Shown piece by piece: positions 9,102 through 18,019 of a stretch of 64,000 nt of DNA. Under the pieces are notes generated by a model. It had not been told where the DNA came from. It ran no database searches and worked only from the letters and a program-made list of their open reading frames with translations. The stretch is taken from positions 36,616-100,615 of the forward strand of contig CAJTGB010000017.1 of the NCBI GenBank assembly GCA_910575835.1, read 5' to 3'. The DNA is from Lachnospiraceae bacterium. Lineage in GTDB: Bacteria; Bacillota; Clostridia; Lachnospirales; Lachnospiraceae. How positions within the stretch are numbered: the first letter of the stretch is position 1; the number at the start of each line of letters is the position of its first letter. Made by a program: the position numbers and the translations under genes.

Positions 9102-11357
9102 ATGTGGAAAGATTACTCATCCAATTACATCAGGAATAACCGCACCCTTACCCTCTCCGTGAAGATAGCCGCGCTGATCTGCGCGCTGCTTCTGTCTCTG
9201 TTATGCAGTTTATTCTATAATCTGTGGGTCTATGAGCTGGAACATCTCAAAAGAGAAGAAGGCGACTGGCAGGGCCGCGTCACCGGCGCGGTCGATACGG
9301 ACATGCTGCATGTTATCCAGAGCTACGCCAATGTTAAAAAGGCCGTCATCAACGAAGAACTATCCGCCGGGCCGGATGTCGTAGTAGATGTGTATTTTAA
9401 AAATATGAGAACCATTCCCGACGATATGCCCCGGATCGCCAAGCTTGCAGGACTTCCGGCCAATGCCGTCTCCTGCCACCATTCACTTTTGAACCTGTAT
9501 CTGATCCGCGACCCCGATGATTCTGCCCTGCGCTGGGTATTCCCATTCTATACAGCGATCATGGGGATCTCCTGCCTGTCATTGATCCTGATCATTCACA
9601 ATGCCTTTGCAGTGACAATGCATACAAGGATCCGTCAATTCGGTATCTTTGCCAGCATCGGAGCCTCTCCCAGACAGATCCGCACCTGCCTCCTGCAGGA
9701 AGCCGCCGCGCTGTGCGCCGTACCGATCGCAGCCGGAACCGTGCTCGGGATCACAGTCAGCATGGGGATCCTTGAAGGGATCGATCTTATGCTGACAGAT
9801 ATCAAACAGCGGCTGGTCCTGCCCTTTGCCTATCATCCGCTGATACTTCTTATCTCCCTTCTGGTTTCTGCCGCTACCGTGTGGATCAGCGCATGGATTC
9901 CGGCCTGGAAGATGAGTAAACTGACGCCCTTAGAAGCCATCCGAAATACCGGGGAACTCCATTTGAAGCGCAAAAGGAATTCCCGCATCCTATCATTCCT
10001 GTTCAAAACAGAGGGAGAGCTTGCCGGAAATGCACTGAAAGCTCAAAAGAGCTCCCTGCGCACCGCCACAATGTCCCTGATCTTCTCTTTTCTGGCGTTC
10101 TTTCTGATGCTGTGCTTTTTCACGATTACAGCGATCAGCCAGGAGGAGACATATTTTGCGAAATATCAGGATGCGTGGGACGTCATGGTAACCGTGAAGG
10201 ATACGGATATCGATACATTTGAAGAGACAGAAGCCGTACAGAAGATCTCCGGCATAGAAAGCAGCGCCGTATACCAAAAAGCTGCCGCCAAATGCCGGAT
10301 CGCAGCAGATGAACTAAGCGAAGAGCTGCTTGCGGCCGGCGGTTTTGACTATGCAAAAGAAGAATATGTATCTTCCGATTCTGAATCATGGACCGTCAAT
10401 GCCCCTATCATGATCCTGGATGATGCAAGCTTTCTGGAATACTGCCGGCAGATCGGGACTAATCCCCGGTTAGACGGCGCAGTGATTCGGAATCTGATTC
10501 AGGATCCGGCAGAACCAAACTTCCGCAAGCAGCGCATACTGCCTTACCTTACGGGAACAAAGCCTTATTCTCTTCTGACGTTTCCATCTTCATCAGAAGA
10601 CCTGGCCGAAAGCCAGGAGCTAAGACTCCCCGTTCTGGCCTGTACCCAGGAGGTTCCTGTTCTAAGAGAAGAATACGGGACACTGGATCTGTATGAACTG
10701 GTACACTTTATACCCGTATCTCTCTGGAAAGAGATCAAGGACGGCTCTGTCCTCCTGGAAAATGACACTTACATCCGAATTCTGGCAGCAGACAGGACAA
10801 AACTGACGGAACCTGACGGAACCGATAAGTTAAACGTAGAATTGAATACGATAGAAGAAAACTTAACAGAGCTTCTTAGCCCTTCCTATGATACCGAGAT
10901 CGAAAACCGGATTCAGGATAAACGCAGCAACGACAGTATGTTCAGCGGAATGCAGGCAATCCTTAGCATCTTCTGCATCCTGCCCGCCATTATCGGTATT
11001 GGGAATATCTTCTCCTATACGCTTGGGTTCGTGCGCCTGAGAAAACGCGAGTTCGCCCGGTATCTGTCCGTTGGACTGACTCCGGCGGGAATGAAGAAGA
11101 TCTTTCGCATTGAAGCTCTTGTGATCGCAGGCCGCCCGCTGCTCATTACCCTGCCTGTCACCGTCTTAACCGTTGCACTCTTCCTTAAGATCAGTTACAT
11201 CGAACCGATGCTTTTCCTTAGAAAAGCACCGCTTCTTCCGATACTGACATTCGTTCTGGCGATCTTCGGCTTCGTTGCGCTGGCATATCACATCGGCGCA
11301 AAGAAGATGCTAGAAAGCAGCCTGATCGATTCTCTGCGGGACGATACCGTCCTTTGA
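9102..11357 (+). CDS. FtsX-domain ABC permease (BceB-like)
   Basis: 751-aa permease. One N-terminal membrane segment (about 18-40), a first FtsX domain with three segments (about 150-275), a long extracytoplasmic region after a further segment near 325-345 and a final FtsX segment set (about 620-735). Length and large loop fit bacitracin/lantibiotic-type exporters. AAGGAGGTAACAGCC precedes the start. With the ATPase, kinase and regulator it forms a standard antimicrobial-peptide sensing module. It ends 27 bp before the convergent anti-sigma gene. Actual peptide unknown. Confidence 0.88.
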   Translation: MWKDYSSNYIRNNRTLTLSVKIAALICALLLSLLCSLFYNLWVYELEHLKREEGDWQGRVTGAVDTDMLHVIQSYANVKKAVINEELSAGPDVVVDVYFKNMRTIPDDMPRIAKLAGLPANAVSCHHSLLNLYLIRDPDDSALRWVFPFYTAIMGISCLSLILIIHNAFAVTMHTRIRQFGIFASIGASPRQIRTCLLQEAAALCAVPIAAGTVLGITVSMGILEGIDLMLTDIKQRLVLPFAYHPLILLISLLVSAATVWISAWIPAWKMSKLTPLEAIRNTGELHLKRKRNSRILSFLFKTEGELAGNALKAQKSSLRTATMSLIFSFLAFFLMLCFFTITAISQEETYFAKYQDAWDVMVTVKDTDIDTFEETEAVQKISGIESSAVYQKAAAKCRIAADELSEELLAAGGFDYAKEEYVSSDSESWTVNAPIMILDDASFLEYCRQIGTNPRLDGAVIRNLIQDPAEPNFRKQRILPYLTGTKPYSLLTFPSSSEDLAESQELRLPVLACTQEVPVLREEYGTLDLYELVHFIPVSLWKEIKDGSVLLENDTYIRILAADRTKLTEPDGTDKLNVELNTIEENLTELLSPSYDTEIENRIQDKRSNDSMFSGMQAILSIFCILPAIIGIGNIFSYTLGFVRLRKREFARYLSVGLTPAGMKKIFRIEALVIAGRPLLITLPVTVLTVALFLKISYIEPMLFLRKAPLLPILTFVLAIFGFVALAYHIGAKKMLESSLIDSLRDDTVL

Positions 11358-11384
11358 TCCGCGAAGCGCCAGCACAGGTTACCG

Positions 11385-12284
11385 TCACCTGTTCGAATGT
11401 CCTTTGTTCCGATGATGCCTCCCCTTGTGGGAAGGCATATCCTCGGAATTCTGATCATAGGCTTCTCTGTCACATCCGCCCGGATTCTCGTTATCCCCAT
11501 TTTCATCATAACTATGATCATTCTCATATTCTTCATTCCCATGCTCTTCATTCCCATATTCTTCATTCCCATACTCTTCATAGCCGCCCGCATCATTCCC
11601 GGCGCCGCCCGCCTGTTCATATCCGCTGATCCGCTCCCAGATCTCGGCCATACTCATCTCCCTGCAGTCATCCGCAGTAACGGAGCTGTCATACGCTGCC
11701 AACTGAAGATACGCATAGTATTTGCCGACTGAGAGATCGCACTGATGCGCCATAGATACCAGATCCAGATCCACGCAGACGTTATGGCAGTTATGACTCA
11801 TATGTCCTGCACAGTATCTTACACCCTTCTCCAGCTCATTTCCTCGGTTATGGTCTGTCGCCACTGCCAGGACGGCTTCTTCCCCTCCCGTCAGATACGC
11901 GCTCATACCTTCACACTCCAGCACCGCGTGCAAAGCATCCGTATATCGCTTCCACTTCAGAGACAACTCATCCAAGATCGCTTCCCCTTCTGCATTGTAC
12001 GCCTTGGCCGATACGACCCTGTCATAACGGTTCAACCCAAGCTCTATGGACGGATTGACATCAATACTCACATAAGATACCGGAATCCGAATCCACGAAT
12101 ATCCCGCCGCGCCCGCTGCAAAGATCAGTACCGCACAGATCACGGAAGCTGCGTATCTCAATGTCTGTTTCTGCCGAACAGGTCTCTTCCCGCTTCTCTT
12201 ATCATACAAAAACTGCTTTGTCGACTCCTTAAGCCGGGTGTCTGCCTTGATATTGTCAAATGCATTCTGTATTCTATTCGTCAA
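11385..12284 (-). CDS. RsgI-like membrane anti-sigma factor
   Basis: About 300-aa single-pass membrane protein: cytosolic N-terminus (1-45) expected to hold the sigma factor, a membrane segment (about 48-66), then an outside domain beginning YVSIDVNPSIELGLNRYDRV, the hallmark of the RsgI middle domain. The C-terminal ~75 residues are low-complexity, with EEYGN-type repeats and a His/Lys-rich tail. TTG 12284 is proposed as start: GGGAGGTGAT is a near-perfect ribosome site 8 bases away, while GTG 12293 and ATG 12290 lie inside that site. The gene overlaps the upstream sigma gene by about 11 bp, so the pair is translationally coupled. Confidence 0.85.
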   Translation of the reverse strand: MTNRIQNAFDNIKADTRLKESTKQFLYDKRSGKRPVRQKQTLRYAASVICAVLIFAAGAAGYSWIRIPVSYVSIDVNPSIELGLNRYDRVVSAKAYNAEGEAILDELSLKWKRYTDALHAVLECEGMSAYLTGGEEAVLAVATDHNRGNELEKGVRYCAGHMSHNCHNVCVDLDLVSMAHQCDLSVGKYYAYLQLAAYDSSVTADDCREMSMAEIWERISGYEQAGGAGNDAGGYEEYGNEEYGNEEHGNEEYENDHSYDENGDNENPGGCDREAYDQNSEDMPSHKGRHHRNKGHSNR

Positions 12285-12759
12285 ATCCATCACCTCCCAG
12301 CTTCTTTCTTAACAGCATCCGCCCTCTGGAGAGCAGCGAATATACGGTGTTTTCCTTCTTTCCAAGTATGTTCCCGATCTCAGCCGCCGAGTATCCCTCA
12401 TAATAGTGCAGGTAAACGGCGTCCTTATATTTGACCGGAAGTGACAGAACCGCCTCTAAGACTTCATGATCGTTCTCGTACTCTCCCGCTTCCGTCTCAT
12501 TCAGCATCTCAAGAGGAACTACATTGCGTCTGAAAAAATTCTTCAGGTAGTCCTTGCAAGCATTGATGGATACGCGGAGCAGCCATGCTTTTTCATGCTC
12601 ACTGTCGTAAAAATGTTCGCTCGACAGCATATATTTTAAGAAAACGTTCTGAAATACGTCTTCTGTATCCGCCTGGTTTTTCAGATGATAAAAACAGACG
12701 CGCCGGATCATATCCGAATACGTCTCCACGGCATGATTAATCTCTGACTCACTCCGCAT
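12274..12759 (-). CDS. ECF-like RNA polymerase sigma factor
   Basis: 161-aa sigma-70 family protein with region 2 (YSDMIRRVCFYHLKNQADTEDVFQNVFLKY and the following KAWLLRVSINACKD) and region 4 (LPVKYKDAVYLHYYEGYSAAEIGNILGKKENTVYSLLSRGRMLL). Region 3 is absent, as in ECF factors. AGGAGGCAATGTGCT precedes ATG 12759. It is cotranscribed with the RsgI-like factor, its probable anchor. The nearby secreted Gly/His-rich protein is a possible target (inference). Confidence 0.92.
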   Translation of the reverse strand: MRSESEINHAVETYSDMIRRVCFYHLKNQADTEDVFQNVFLKYMLSSEHFYDSEHEKAWLLRVSINACKDYLKNFFRRNVVPLEMLNETEAGEYENDHEVLEAVLSLPVKYKDAVYLHYYEGYSAAEIGNILGKKENTVYSLLSRGRMLLRKKLGGDGFDE

Positions 12760-12827
12760 AGCACATTGCCTCCTGCTTATTTCTCTGGTATAACCCTAGT
12801 ACATCCTGATCCCGCCATGGCAAATAA

Positions 12828-12852
12828 GGCAGCGGCCGTTATTGCCGCTGCC
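12828..12852 (-). terminator. hairpin after the secreted protein gene
   Basis: A 9-bp perfect stem (GGCAGCGGC 12828-12836 with GCCGCTGCC 12844-12852) and a 7-nt loop, followed on the minus strand by TTATTT. It lies between the secreted-protein gene and the downstream sigma gene. Confidence 0.6.
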
Positions 12853-12879
12853 CTTTGCTGATACCCTATGCACCTTCGC

Positions 12880-13452
12880 TTACCAGCGGCATCCTCTTCC
12901 GCCGCCATGATGTCCGCCGCCATGGTGTCCGCCGCCGTAACCGCTGTTGTCCTGCCAGTTATAGCATGCGCCGCCATAGCCAGAACCCGCATAATTGTTC
13001 GTATCATTGTAAACTGGTTCCGTGTAGACTGGCTCCGTGTAGACTGGTTCACTGTACGTCGGCTCACTGTAGACCGGTTCTGAAGCTACATAATTGCTTG
13101 CCCCGCCGTTACCTGCGCTGACCGAACCTGACGCCTGGGAACCTGCCCCGCCGTAGCCTGAATTCGTGTAATTGTCACAGACTCCGTTCTGGTCTTCATC
13201 TACATAGTTCCCGCAGCCTCCGACCCAGTTCCCGTCTATGAAATTGCAGTTACCCAAATCACATCTCTCCGCCAGACCGATCCCTGACGCCGGCCTGATA
13301 CAATTCCTCGACACATCCATATATGAAGATGCTCCAAAATGATGCAGCGGCATTCTGCTCATATACCCATTCGAAAAATCAGCCGCAAACACAGATGTTC
13401 CCATGACCAGCGATAATACTCCTGCTACTCCAAATACAACCTTTTTTTTCAT
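12880..13452 (-). CDS. secreted Gly/Tyr/His-rich protein
   Basis: 190-aa exported protein, function unknown. Signal peptide at 1-23 (MKKKVVFGVAGVLSLVMG, cleavage near VFA-AD). A loop NYVDEDQNGVCDNY at about residues 82-95 has the DxDxNG spacing of EF-hand or dockerin-like calcium sites. Next come a Gly/Ser-rich stretch, five tandem (S/T)EP(V/T)Y units, and a GGGHHGGGHHGGG tail that could bind metal ions. Several Cys are spread through the N-terminal half. GGGAGGGTTATCAAGC precedes the start. It lies upstream of the sigma/anti-sigma pair, separated by a terminator. Confidence 0.8.
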   Translation of the reverse strand: MKKKVVFGVAGVLSLVMGTSVFAADFSNGYMSRMPLHHFGASSYMDVSRNCIRPASGIGLAERCDLGNCNFIDGNWVGGCGNYVDEDQNGVCDNYTNSGYGGAGSQASGSVSAGNGGASNYVASEPVYSEPTYSEPVYTEPVYTEPVYNDTNNYAGSGYGGACYNWQDNSGYGGGHHGGGHHGGGRGCRW

Positions 13453-13660
13453 TTGCTTGATAACCCTCCCGCAATTGATGTATATTTTATATTGTTATAC
13501 TTATAATACGATTGTGCTCCGTATATCCTTGCATTATTTTTAAAATTTTTATTTTTTACTTTGATCCTCATTAATATTAACACTGTTGCTGGAATAATAC
13601 AACCAAAAGTATCGGATAAGAAGCTTTCAAGAAGAAACAAATAAGAAAATGCCCTGACGC

Positions 13661-13689
13661 TTGAAATCAACCCGGTTCAGCCTTATAAT
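13661..13689 (+). promoter_or_regulatory. promoter of the AraC regulator gene
   Basis: TTGAAA (13661-13666), 17-bp spacer, TATAAT (13684-13689), 42 bp ahead of ATG 13732. Confidence 0.7.
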
Positions 13690-13731
13690 AGCACTAAGGG
13701 TAAGAATCATACATGCGGAAAGGTGATCATC

Positions 13732-14619
13732 ATGATTGGAAACAGAGACATTTTCCTGGACAGAACTAACGTGAATAAATTCTCTATCCAGCTTAACCAT
13801 TGCGGAATACAGGAATGTGCCCCTGGGTATACCAACAGCTTTCAATCGAACCCTTATCATCTGATCCACTTTGTATTAGAAGGGAACGGCTTCCTCGAAC
13901 TGGATCACAAGCTAATCAATGTACACGCCGGACAGGCATTCTACATCCCTGCCGGGGTTCCCGCCAAATACTACGCCTCCCTGTCAGACCCCTGGAAGTA
14001 CGGCTGGATCGGCTTCTATACCAATACCGCCAATCCCTTCCTCACCCTGCTGTTTCAGGATGAGAACGTCGTACAATTTAAAATGCCTGCAAATGAGGTC
14101 GAGAAAAATCTTCTGTCCATAATCTCCGTAACCGACCGGCGGATATCCGAATACACTCAGTATGACAGAGCCGATTTCCCCGGAGAACAGTTTACCACCA
14201 TACTCAGGCTCTCCGATTCTCTGCAAGCCAACAGCCGGATGCTTGACTTCTTCTCCGGCCTTTTAAGCTTCCAGATTCCGGAGGACTTCGCCAAGCCTGC
14301 CGAAGCTTCTCCGGCGCTTAAGGCAAAAGCATTCATAGACGCCCACTACAATGAACCGATCAGGATGCAGGATGTTGCCGCCTCGCTGAATATCCATCCC
14401 AACTATCTGTGCGCCGTCTTCAAAAAGACATACGGACAGACGCCCAGTGATTATCTGCGCTCCATCCGTATGGCTCAGGCCGCAATGCTTTTATTCCTGA
14501 CAGATCATTCCGTATCCATGATAGCCGAATCGCTGGGATATGCCAATCCGTTTCAGTTCTCCGCTGTATTTAAGTCCTATTACGGATTGTCGCCTACTGC
14601 TTACAGGAAGAAGGGGTAA
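13732..14619 (+). CDS. AraC family transcriptional regulator
   Basis: 295-aa regulator with an N-terminal cupin (sugar-sensing) domain, seen in NPYHLIHFVLEGNG and HAGQAFYIPAGVPAKY, and a C-terminal double helix-turn-helix (MQDVAASLNIHPNYLCAVFKKTYG; SMIAESLGYANPFQFSAVFKSYYG). ATG 13732 is preferred, 8 bases after GGAAAGGTGATC; GTG 13723 overlaps that site. AraC proteins of this type normally regulate adjacent sugar uptake or glycosidase genes, but downstream there is only a broken transporter remnant, so its target may have been lost. Confidence 0.92.
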   Translation: MIGNRDIFLDRTNVNKFSIQLNHCGIQECAPGYTNSFQSNPYHLIHFVLEGNGFLELDHKLINVHAGQAFYIPAGVPAKYYASLSDPWKYGWIGFYTNTANPFLTLLFQDENVVQFKMPANEVEKNLLSIISVTDRRISEYTQYDRADFPGEQFTTILRLSDSLQANSRMLDFFSGLLSFQIPEDFAKPAEASPALKAKAFIDAHYNEPIRMQDVAASLNIHPNYLCAVFKKTYGQTPSDYLRSIRMAQAAMLLFLTDHSVSMIAESLGYANPFQFSAVFKSYYGLSPTAYRKKG

Positions 14620-14655
14620 GCGAGGTCTGCCGGCTAACCAACATCTTTTCTTAAC

Positions 14656-14937
14656 TTATAGTAAAAACAATTTTACTGATACTTTATCAAACATAATCCC
14701 TATACCTCCGTAGCAGATTGCAGTTATGCCCGTGCGCACCATGGAAACAACCGATAGCATAGTGGCTCTGTATTCAGAAATAATATAATCCTGAACGATA
14801 CTATCTGCAACGGTGAATATGATCTCAGGAACAAAACAAGCAATAACCGATATAACTAAAAAAGCTCCTTTATCAGACACAACAACCAGCGCAAATAATA
14901 AAAGTATACAATCCGTAGTACACCTTATTTTTATCAC
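14656..14937 (-). pseudogene. remnant of an MFS transporter (C-terminal part)
   Basis: The frame encodes two to three hydrophobic segments around the motif SEYRATMLSVVSMVRTG, which resembles the (S)EYRAT-LS motif in the C-terminal half of many clostridial MFS exporters. No N-terminal half is present upstream: the sequence meets a stop and then a tandem duplication. The end after KVSVKLFLL is also shorter than a full transporter. It is therefore a decayed fragment, antisense to and downstream of the AraC gene. Confidence 0.65.
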
Positions 14938-14955
14938 TACTTTTCATTTTACTTA

Positions 14956-15283
14956 TAATCTTTGCCGGGATTCCATTCTCTTTTTTCCATTCAAAATAAA
15001 TTCAACACTATATTCCGAAGTATATCACATTCTATTGGCGACAAAGATCTTGCTCCCTTTCATAAAAATACGAATTGGCTTCTTCTGCAGAACAAAAATT
15101 CCCAAGCCATAGTCTATTAATCTTTGCCGGGATTCCATTCTCTTTTTTCCATTCAAAATAAATTCAACACTATATTCCGAAGTATATCACATTCTATTGG
15201 CGACAAAGATCTTGCTCCCTTTCATAAAAATACGAATTGGCTTCTTCTGCAGAACAAAAATTCCCAAGCCATAGTCTATTAAT
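14956..15283. repeat. perfect 162-bp tandem duplication
   Basis: Two copies with 162-bp period and no mismatches (14956-15121 and 15118-15283, sharing 4 bp). The second copy ends within the stop codon of the ABC permease gene at 15279. On the minus strand the unit carries an open stretch with NGIPAKINRLWLGNF and SYFYEREQDLCRQ then a stop. LWLGNF followed by an acidic helix resembles the Imm22/DUF4284 immunity family, so the unit may be a broken immunity-type gene (weak inference). With the MFS remnant this makes 14620-15278 a decayed region without intact genes. Confidence 0.85.
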
Positions 15284-16082
15284 AACTGCTGCTCTCATAA
15301 TTCTTCAGCCCCGATTTCAGCACCATGCAGGATGCTGCAAGCATCGCTATGCAAAAAAGCGGGATACACAACGCCCCTGTCTCTGTTTTGCTCTTGCCCA
15401 GAAGATATCCGACCGGATAGAAGCTGACAAACGCATAAGGGATCAGATATCCGAATATCCCCTGGAAGACAGGAGGATAGATCACCATCGGATACTTTGC
15501 CATCTCTCCCAATGAGATCACAAAATAATTCAGGCTGTTCCTCTTCCCTTCCATCCAAAAGGAAACGCAGCTGGCGATCCATATCATGCACACCCTTATT
15601 ATACACGCCTCCGCCAAAAAGACAAACAGCAGTATGACCTTCATCGCATTCCATTGGATTTCACATTTTCCAAATCCTGTTATAAGAACTGCAGCGGCAA
15701 TCACCATCTTATTCAGCCCGTCAAAATCAATCTTCGCCGTTAGAAGCTGAAGCCCAACAGGCACCGGCCTGACCAGAAACCTGTCCAGATCCGCCATATG
15801 AATCATATTCGTGATCTTCCATGCTCCCTGAAAAAAGAAATTGATAAATCCCTCAGAAAACAGCAGGAATCCATAGAGCAGAAAGATCTCCCACATCGTC
15901 CATCCCCCGACCTGGGGAATATTGCTGTATATAATGCAGATCAGCCCAAGATTGCATCCCTGAGAAAACAACGTAAAGAAAACCATCATGAGAAAATCTG
16001 TCCGGTACTGCGCAAGAGACCTGATATTCTGCACCTGAAACAACAAATAAAGTTTAATATATGTTCCGTATTTTTTCATCAT
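15279..16082 (-). CDS. ABC-2 family permease (DUF990), second subunit
   Basis: About 267-aa membrane protein, paralogue of the gene at 5614-6411: it shares the LVRPVPVGLQLL position and SLGEMAKYPMVIYPPVFQG. Six membrane segments are likely. The frame is open to 16121, but ATG 16082 (MMKKYGTYIKLYLL) is preferred since AGAAGG lies 9 bases upstream; ATG 16079 is nearly as good. The stop codon falls in the last bases of a 162-bp duplication. Last gene of the minus-strand operon 17785-15279. Confidence 0.85.
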   Translation of the reverse strand: MMKKYGTYIKLYLLFQVQNIRSLAQYRTDFLMMVFFTLFSQGCNLGLICIIYSNIPQVGGWTMWEIFLLYGFLLFSEGFINFFFQGAWKITNMIHMADLDRFLVRPVPVGLQLLTAKIDFDGLNKMVIAAAVLITGFGKCEIQWNAMKVILLFVFLAEACIIRVCMIWIASCVSFWMEGKRNSLNYFVISLGEMAKYPMVIYPPVFQGIFGYLIPYAFVSFYPVGYLLGKSKTETGALCIPLFCIAMLAASCMVLKSGLKNYESSSY

Positions 16083-16135
16083 AATCCACATCCTTCTTAG
16101 TATGCTCTTCTTAGTATACACACCGCATCAGACAA

Positions 16136-16924
16136 TCAGCCTCCATACATGGAGATCACGCCGAACGCTTTCTTTCCTAACAGGGTTCCCAACAATCCTA
16201 ATCCGATAATCCACGCGATCTGCAGAGATATACTGACAATGCTTTCCCCAAACGACAGCGTTCCAATGAAAATACAGCACGGCGTGTATATGATCCCCTT
16301 AAAAGGAAGATAATTCACGATCTCTCTTAAGATCCCCGGGAACATTGCCAGCGGGATCAGCGCTCCTGAGAAAAAATTAGTAAGTATCTCCCTCGCCTTC
16401 GTCACCCCATAAGAATTATCGGTATAAAAGCAGAGAAGCGAAAAGATATATTGAATACAGAATTTCACCCCCATGCCGAGAAACAGCGAGACAAGAAATA
16501 GCACCGTTCGGATTCCGCTTAAGAACTTGACTCCATTTACCGCCAGATATACGCTCCCGACCAGCACAAAGGTCGCCGCAAATTCTAATCCCGCCGTTCC
16601 AAGCATACGGAAAAAAAGTGTTCCTCTATAAGACAACGGCTTTAACAAGTCCAGTATAATATCGCCTTTTACGATACGCTCCGCAATACCCATCTCAAAT
16701 CCCATAGAGAACACACTGTTGCACAAAAAGGCAACAAATACATATTGCTTCATGATCTCCCATGTATATCCGTTGACGATCTCCTGATATGCAAAGATAC
16801 TTTTCCACACATAATACAGCACGACCGCCTGGATAAAATTCGCCAGCATACCGGTAATAAACGTGTTCCGATATGCACAGCCCTCCAAAAATCCACACCT
16901 TATGTAAGCAAGATATTTCTTCAT
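16136..16924 (-). CDS. ABC-2 family permease (DUF990), first subunit
   Basis: 263-aa permease with about six membrane segments and the DUF990 hallmark REILTNFFSGALIPLAMFPG. ATG 16924 (MKKYLAYIRCGF) follows GGAGGT at the right distance; ATGs further upstream lack a ribosome site. It matches the permease at 4806-5609 and should pair with the neighbours on both sides. Confidence 0.87.
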   Translation of the reverse strand: MKKYLAYIRCGFLEGCAYRNTFITGMLANFIQAVVLYYVWKSIFAYQEIVNGYTWEIMKQYVFVAFLCNSVFSMGFEMGIAERIVKGDIILDLLKPLSYRGTLFFRMLGTAGLEFAATFVLVGSVYLAVNGVKFLSGIRTVLFLVSLFLGMGVKFCIQYIFSLLCFYTDNSYGVTKAREILTNFFSGALIPLAMFPGILREIVNYLPFKGIIYTPCCIFIGTLSFGESIVSISLQIAWIIGLGLLGTLLGKKAFGVISMYGG

Positions 16925-16966
16925 ATCTACCTCCGTCTTCATTCTGATATCCGCGTACAGCATCGG

Positions 16967-17785
16967 TCATTCCCCTTGGCAAATACCTGCGTCATGCTCA
17001 AACAGCCGGATCACGATCTCCTCCAGCGTCAGTTCATCACCGTATCTCCCAAGAAGCTGATCAATAGAATCATCAAATAGAATCTTCCCCTTTTCCAGTA
17101 TGATCAACCTCTGGCAGATTGACTCCAAGTCCTTCATATCATGGCTGGTAAGTAATATCGTCGTCTTCTTCTCTCTGTTCGTTTCCTTCAGGAACTCATA
17201 TATCTTCTGCTTCGCCGTCACATCCACACCGATCGTCGGTTCATCCAGAAAGAGAATCGGCGGCTCATGGATCAAAGACGCCGCCAGATCTGCCCTCACC
17301 CGCTGTCCCAGAGATAACTTCCTTGCCGGCTGTGACAAGAACTCATGAAGCCCCAGAATATCGCTGAATCTGTCCATATTCCGGGAATACTGATGTTCCG
17401 GGATATCATAGATATGCTTAAGCAGACGAAACGTCTCAATCACCGGAATGTCCCACCATAGCTGCGTCTTCTGCCCAAAGACCACCCCGATCCTTCTGGC
17501 ATTGTCTATCCGGTTAGAGAATGGATCCCTCCCCATGATCCTGACAGTCCCTTCACTTGGCTTCATAATTCCGGTCAGCATCTTGATGGTCGTAGATTTG
17601 CCCGCACCGTTCAGGCCCAGAAACGCCACGCTCTCTCCTTCTTCAATGCGAAAAGAGATTCCTCTCACAGCTTCTAAGGTATCGTATCTGGGCATGACCA
17701 GATGTCTGAGATTACCCATTATTCCTGTACTCTTCCTCGCAATCCTGTAACCCTTTTTTAAATTCCAAACCTCTATCATCTCCAT
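16967..17785 (-). CDS. ABC exporter ATP-binding protein (DUF990-type system)
   Basis: 272-aa ATPase with Walker A GLNGAGKST (57-65), signature LSLGQ, Walker B ILFLDEPTIGVD and switch His in TSHDMKD. It carries the same FGQKTQLWWDIPV stretch as the ATPase at 3990. TGAGGTG precedes ATG 17785. First gene of a three-gene exporter operon; divergent from the repetitive coiled-coil gene at 18020. Substrate unknown. Confidence 0.92.
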   Translation of the reverse strand: MEMIEVWNLKKGYRIARKSTGIMGNLRHLVMPRYDTLEAVRGISFRIEEGESVAFLGLNGAGKSTTIKMLTGIMKPSEGTVRIMGRDPFSNRIDNARRIGVVFGQKTQLWWDIPVIETFRLLKHIYDIPEHQYSRNMDRFSDILGLHEFLSQPARKLSLGQRVRADLAASLIHEPPILFLDEPTIGVDVTAKQKIYEFLKETNREKKTTILLTSHDMKDLESICQRLIILEKGKILFDDSIDQLLGRYGDELTLEEIVIRLFEHDAGICQGE

Positions 17786-17946
17786 TTTTACACCTCATTT
17801 CTCCTGCAGAATCACCCGGGAAATCCTGCAAATAAATTCTAAACAAATTCTATAAATGAGAATATCATATGAAAATACAGATAAACATATCATTTTCAAA
17901 GTTTTTTCTCTGGAAAATTAATATGAGGCTTTTACCGTATAGACGA

Positions 17947-17975
17947 TAGACTTTCCGATTCAGCCATGATATAAT
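17947..17975 (+). promoter_or_regulatory. promoter of the coiled-coil repeat gene
   Basis: TAGACT (17947-17952), 17-bp spacer, TATAAT (17970-17975), 44 bp before GTG 18020. Confidence 0.55.
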
Positions 17976-18019
17976 ACAAACTAACTAAACAACTGTATAA
18001 TCGTAAGAGAGGTGATCAG

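Noticed and set aside
13449..13670. 73-codon minus-strand frame upstream of the secreted protein
   Set aside because: A+T-rich leader region with promoter-like sequence, no ribosome site and no sequence resemblance to a protein family.
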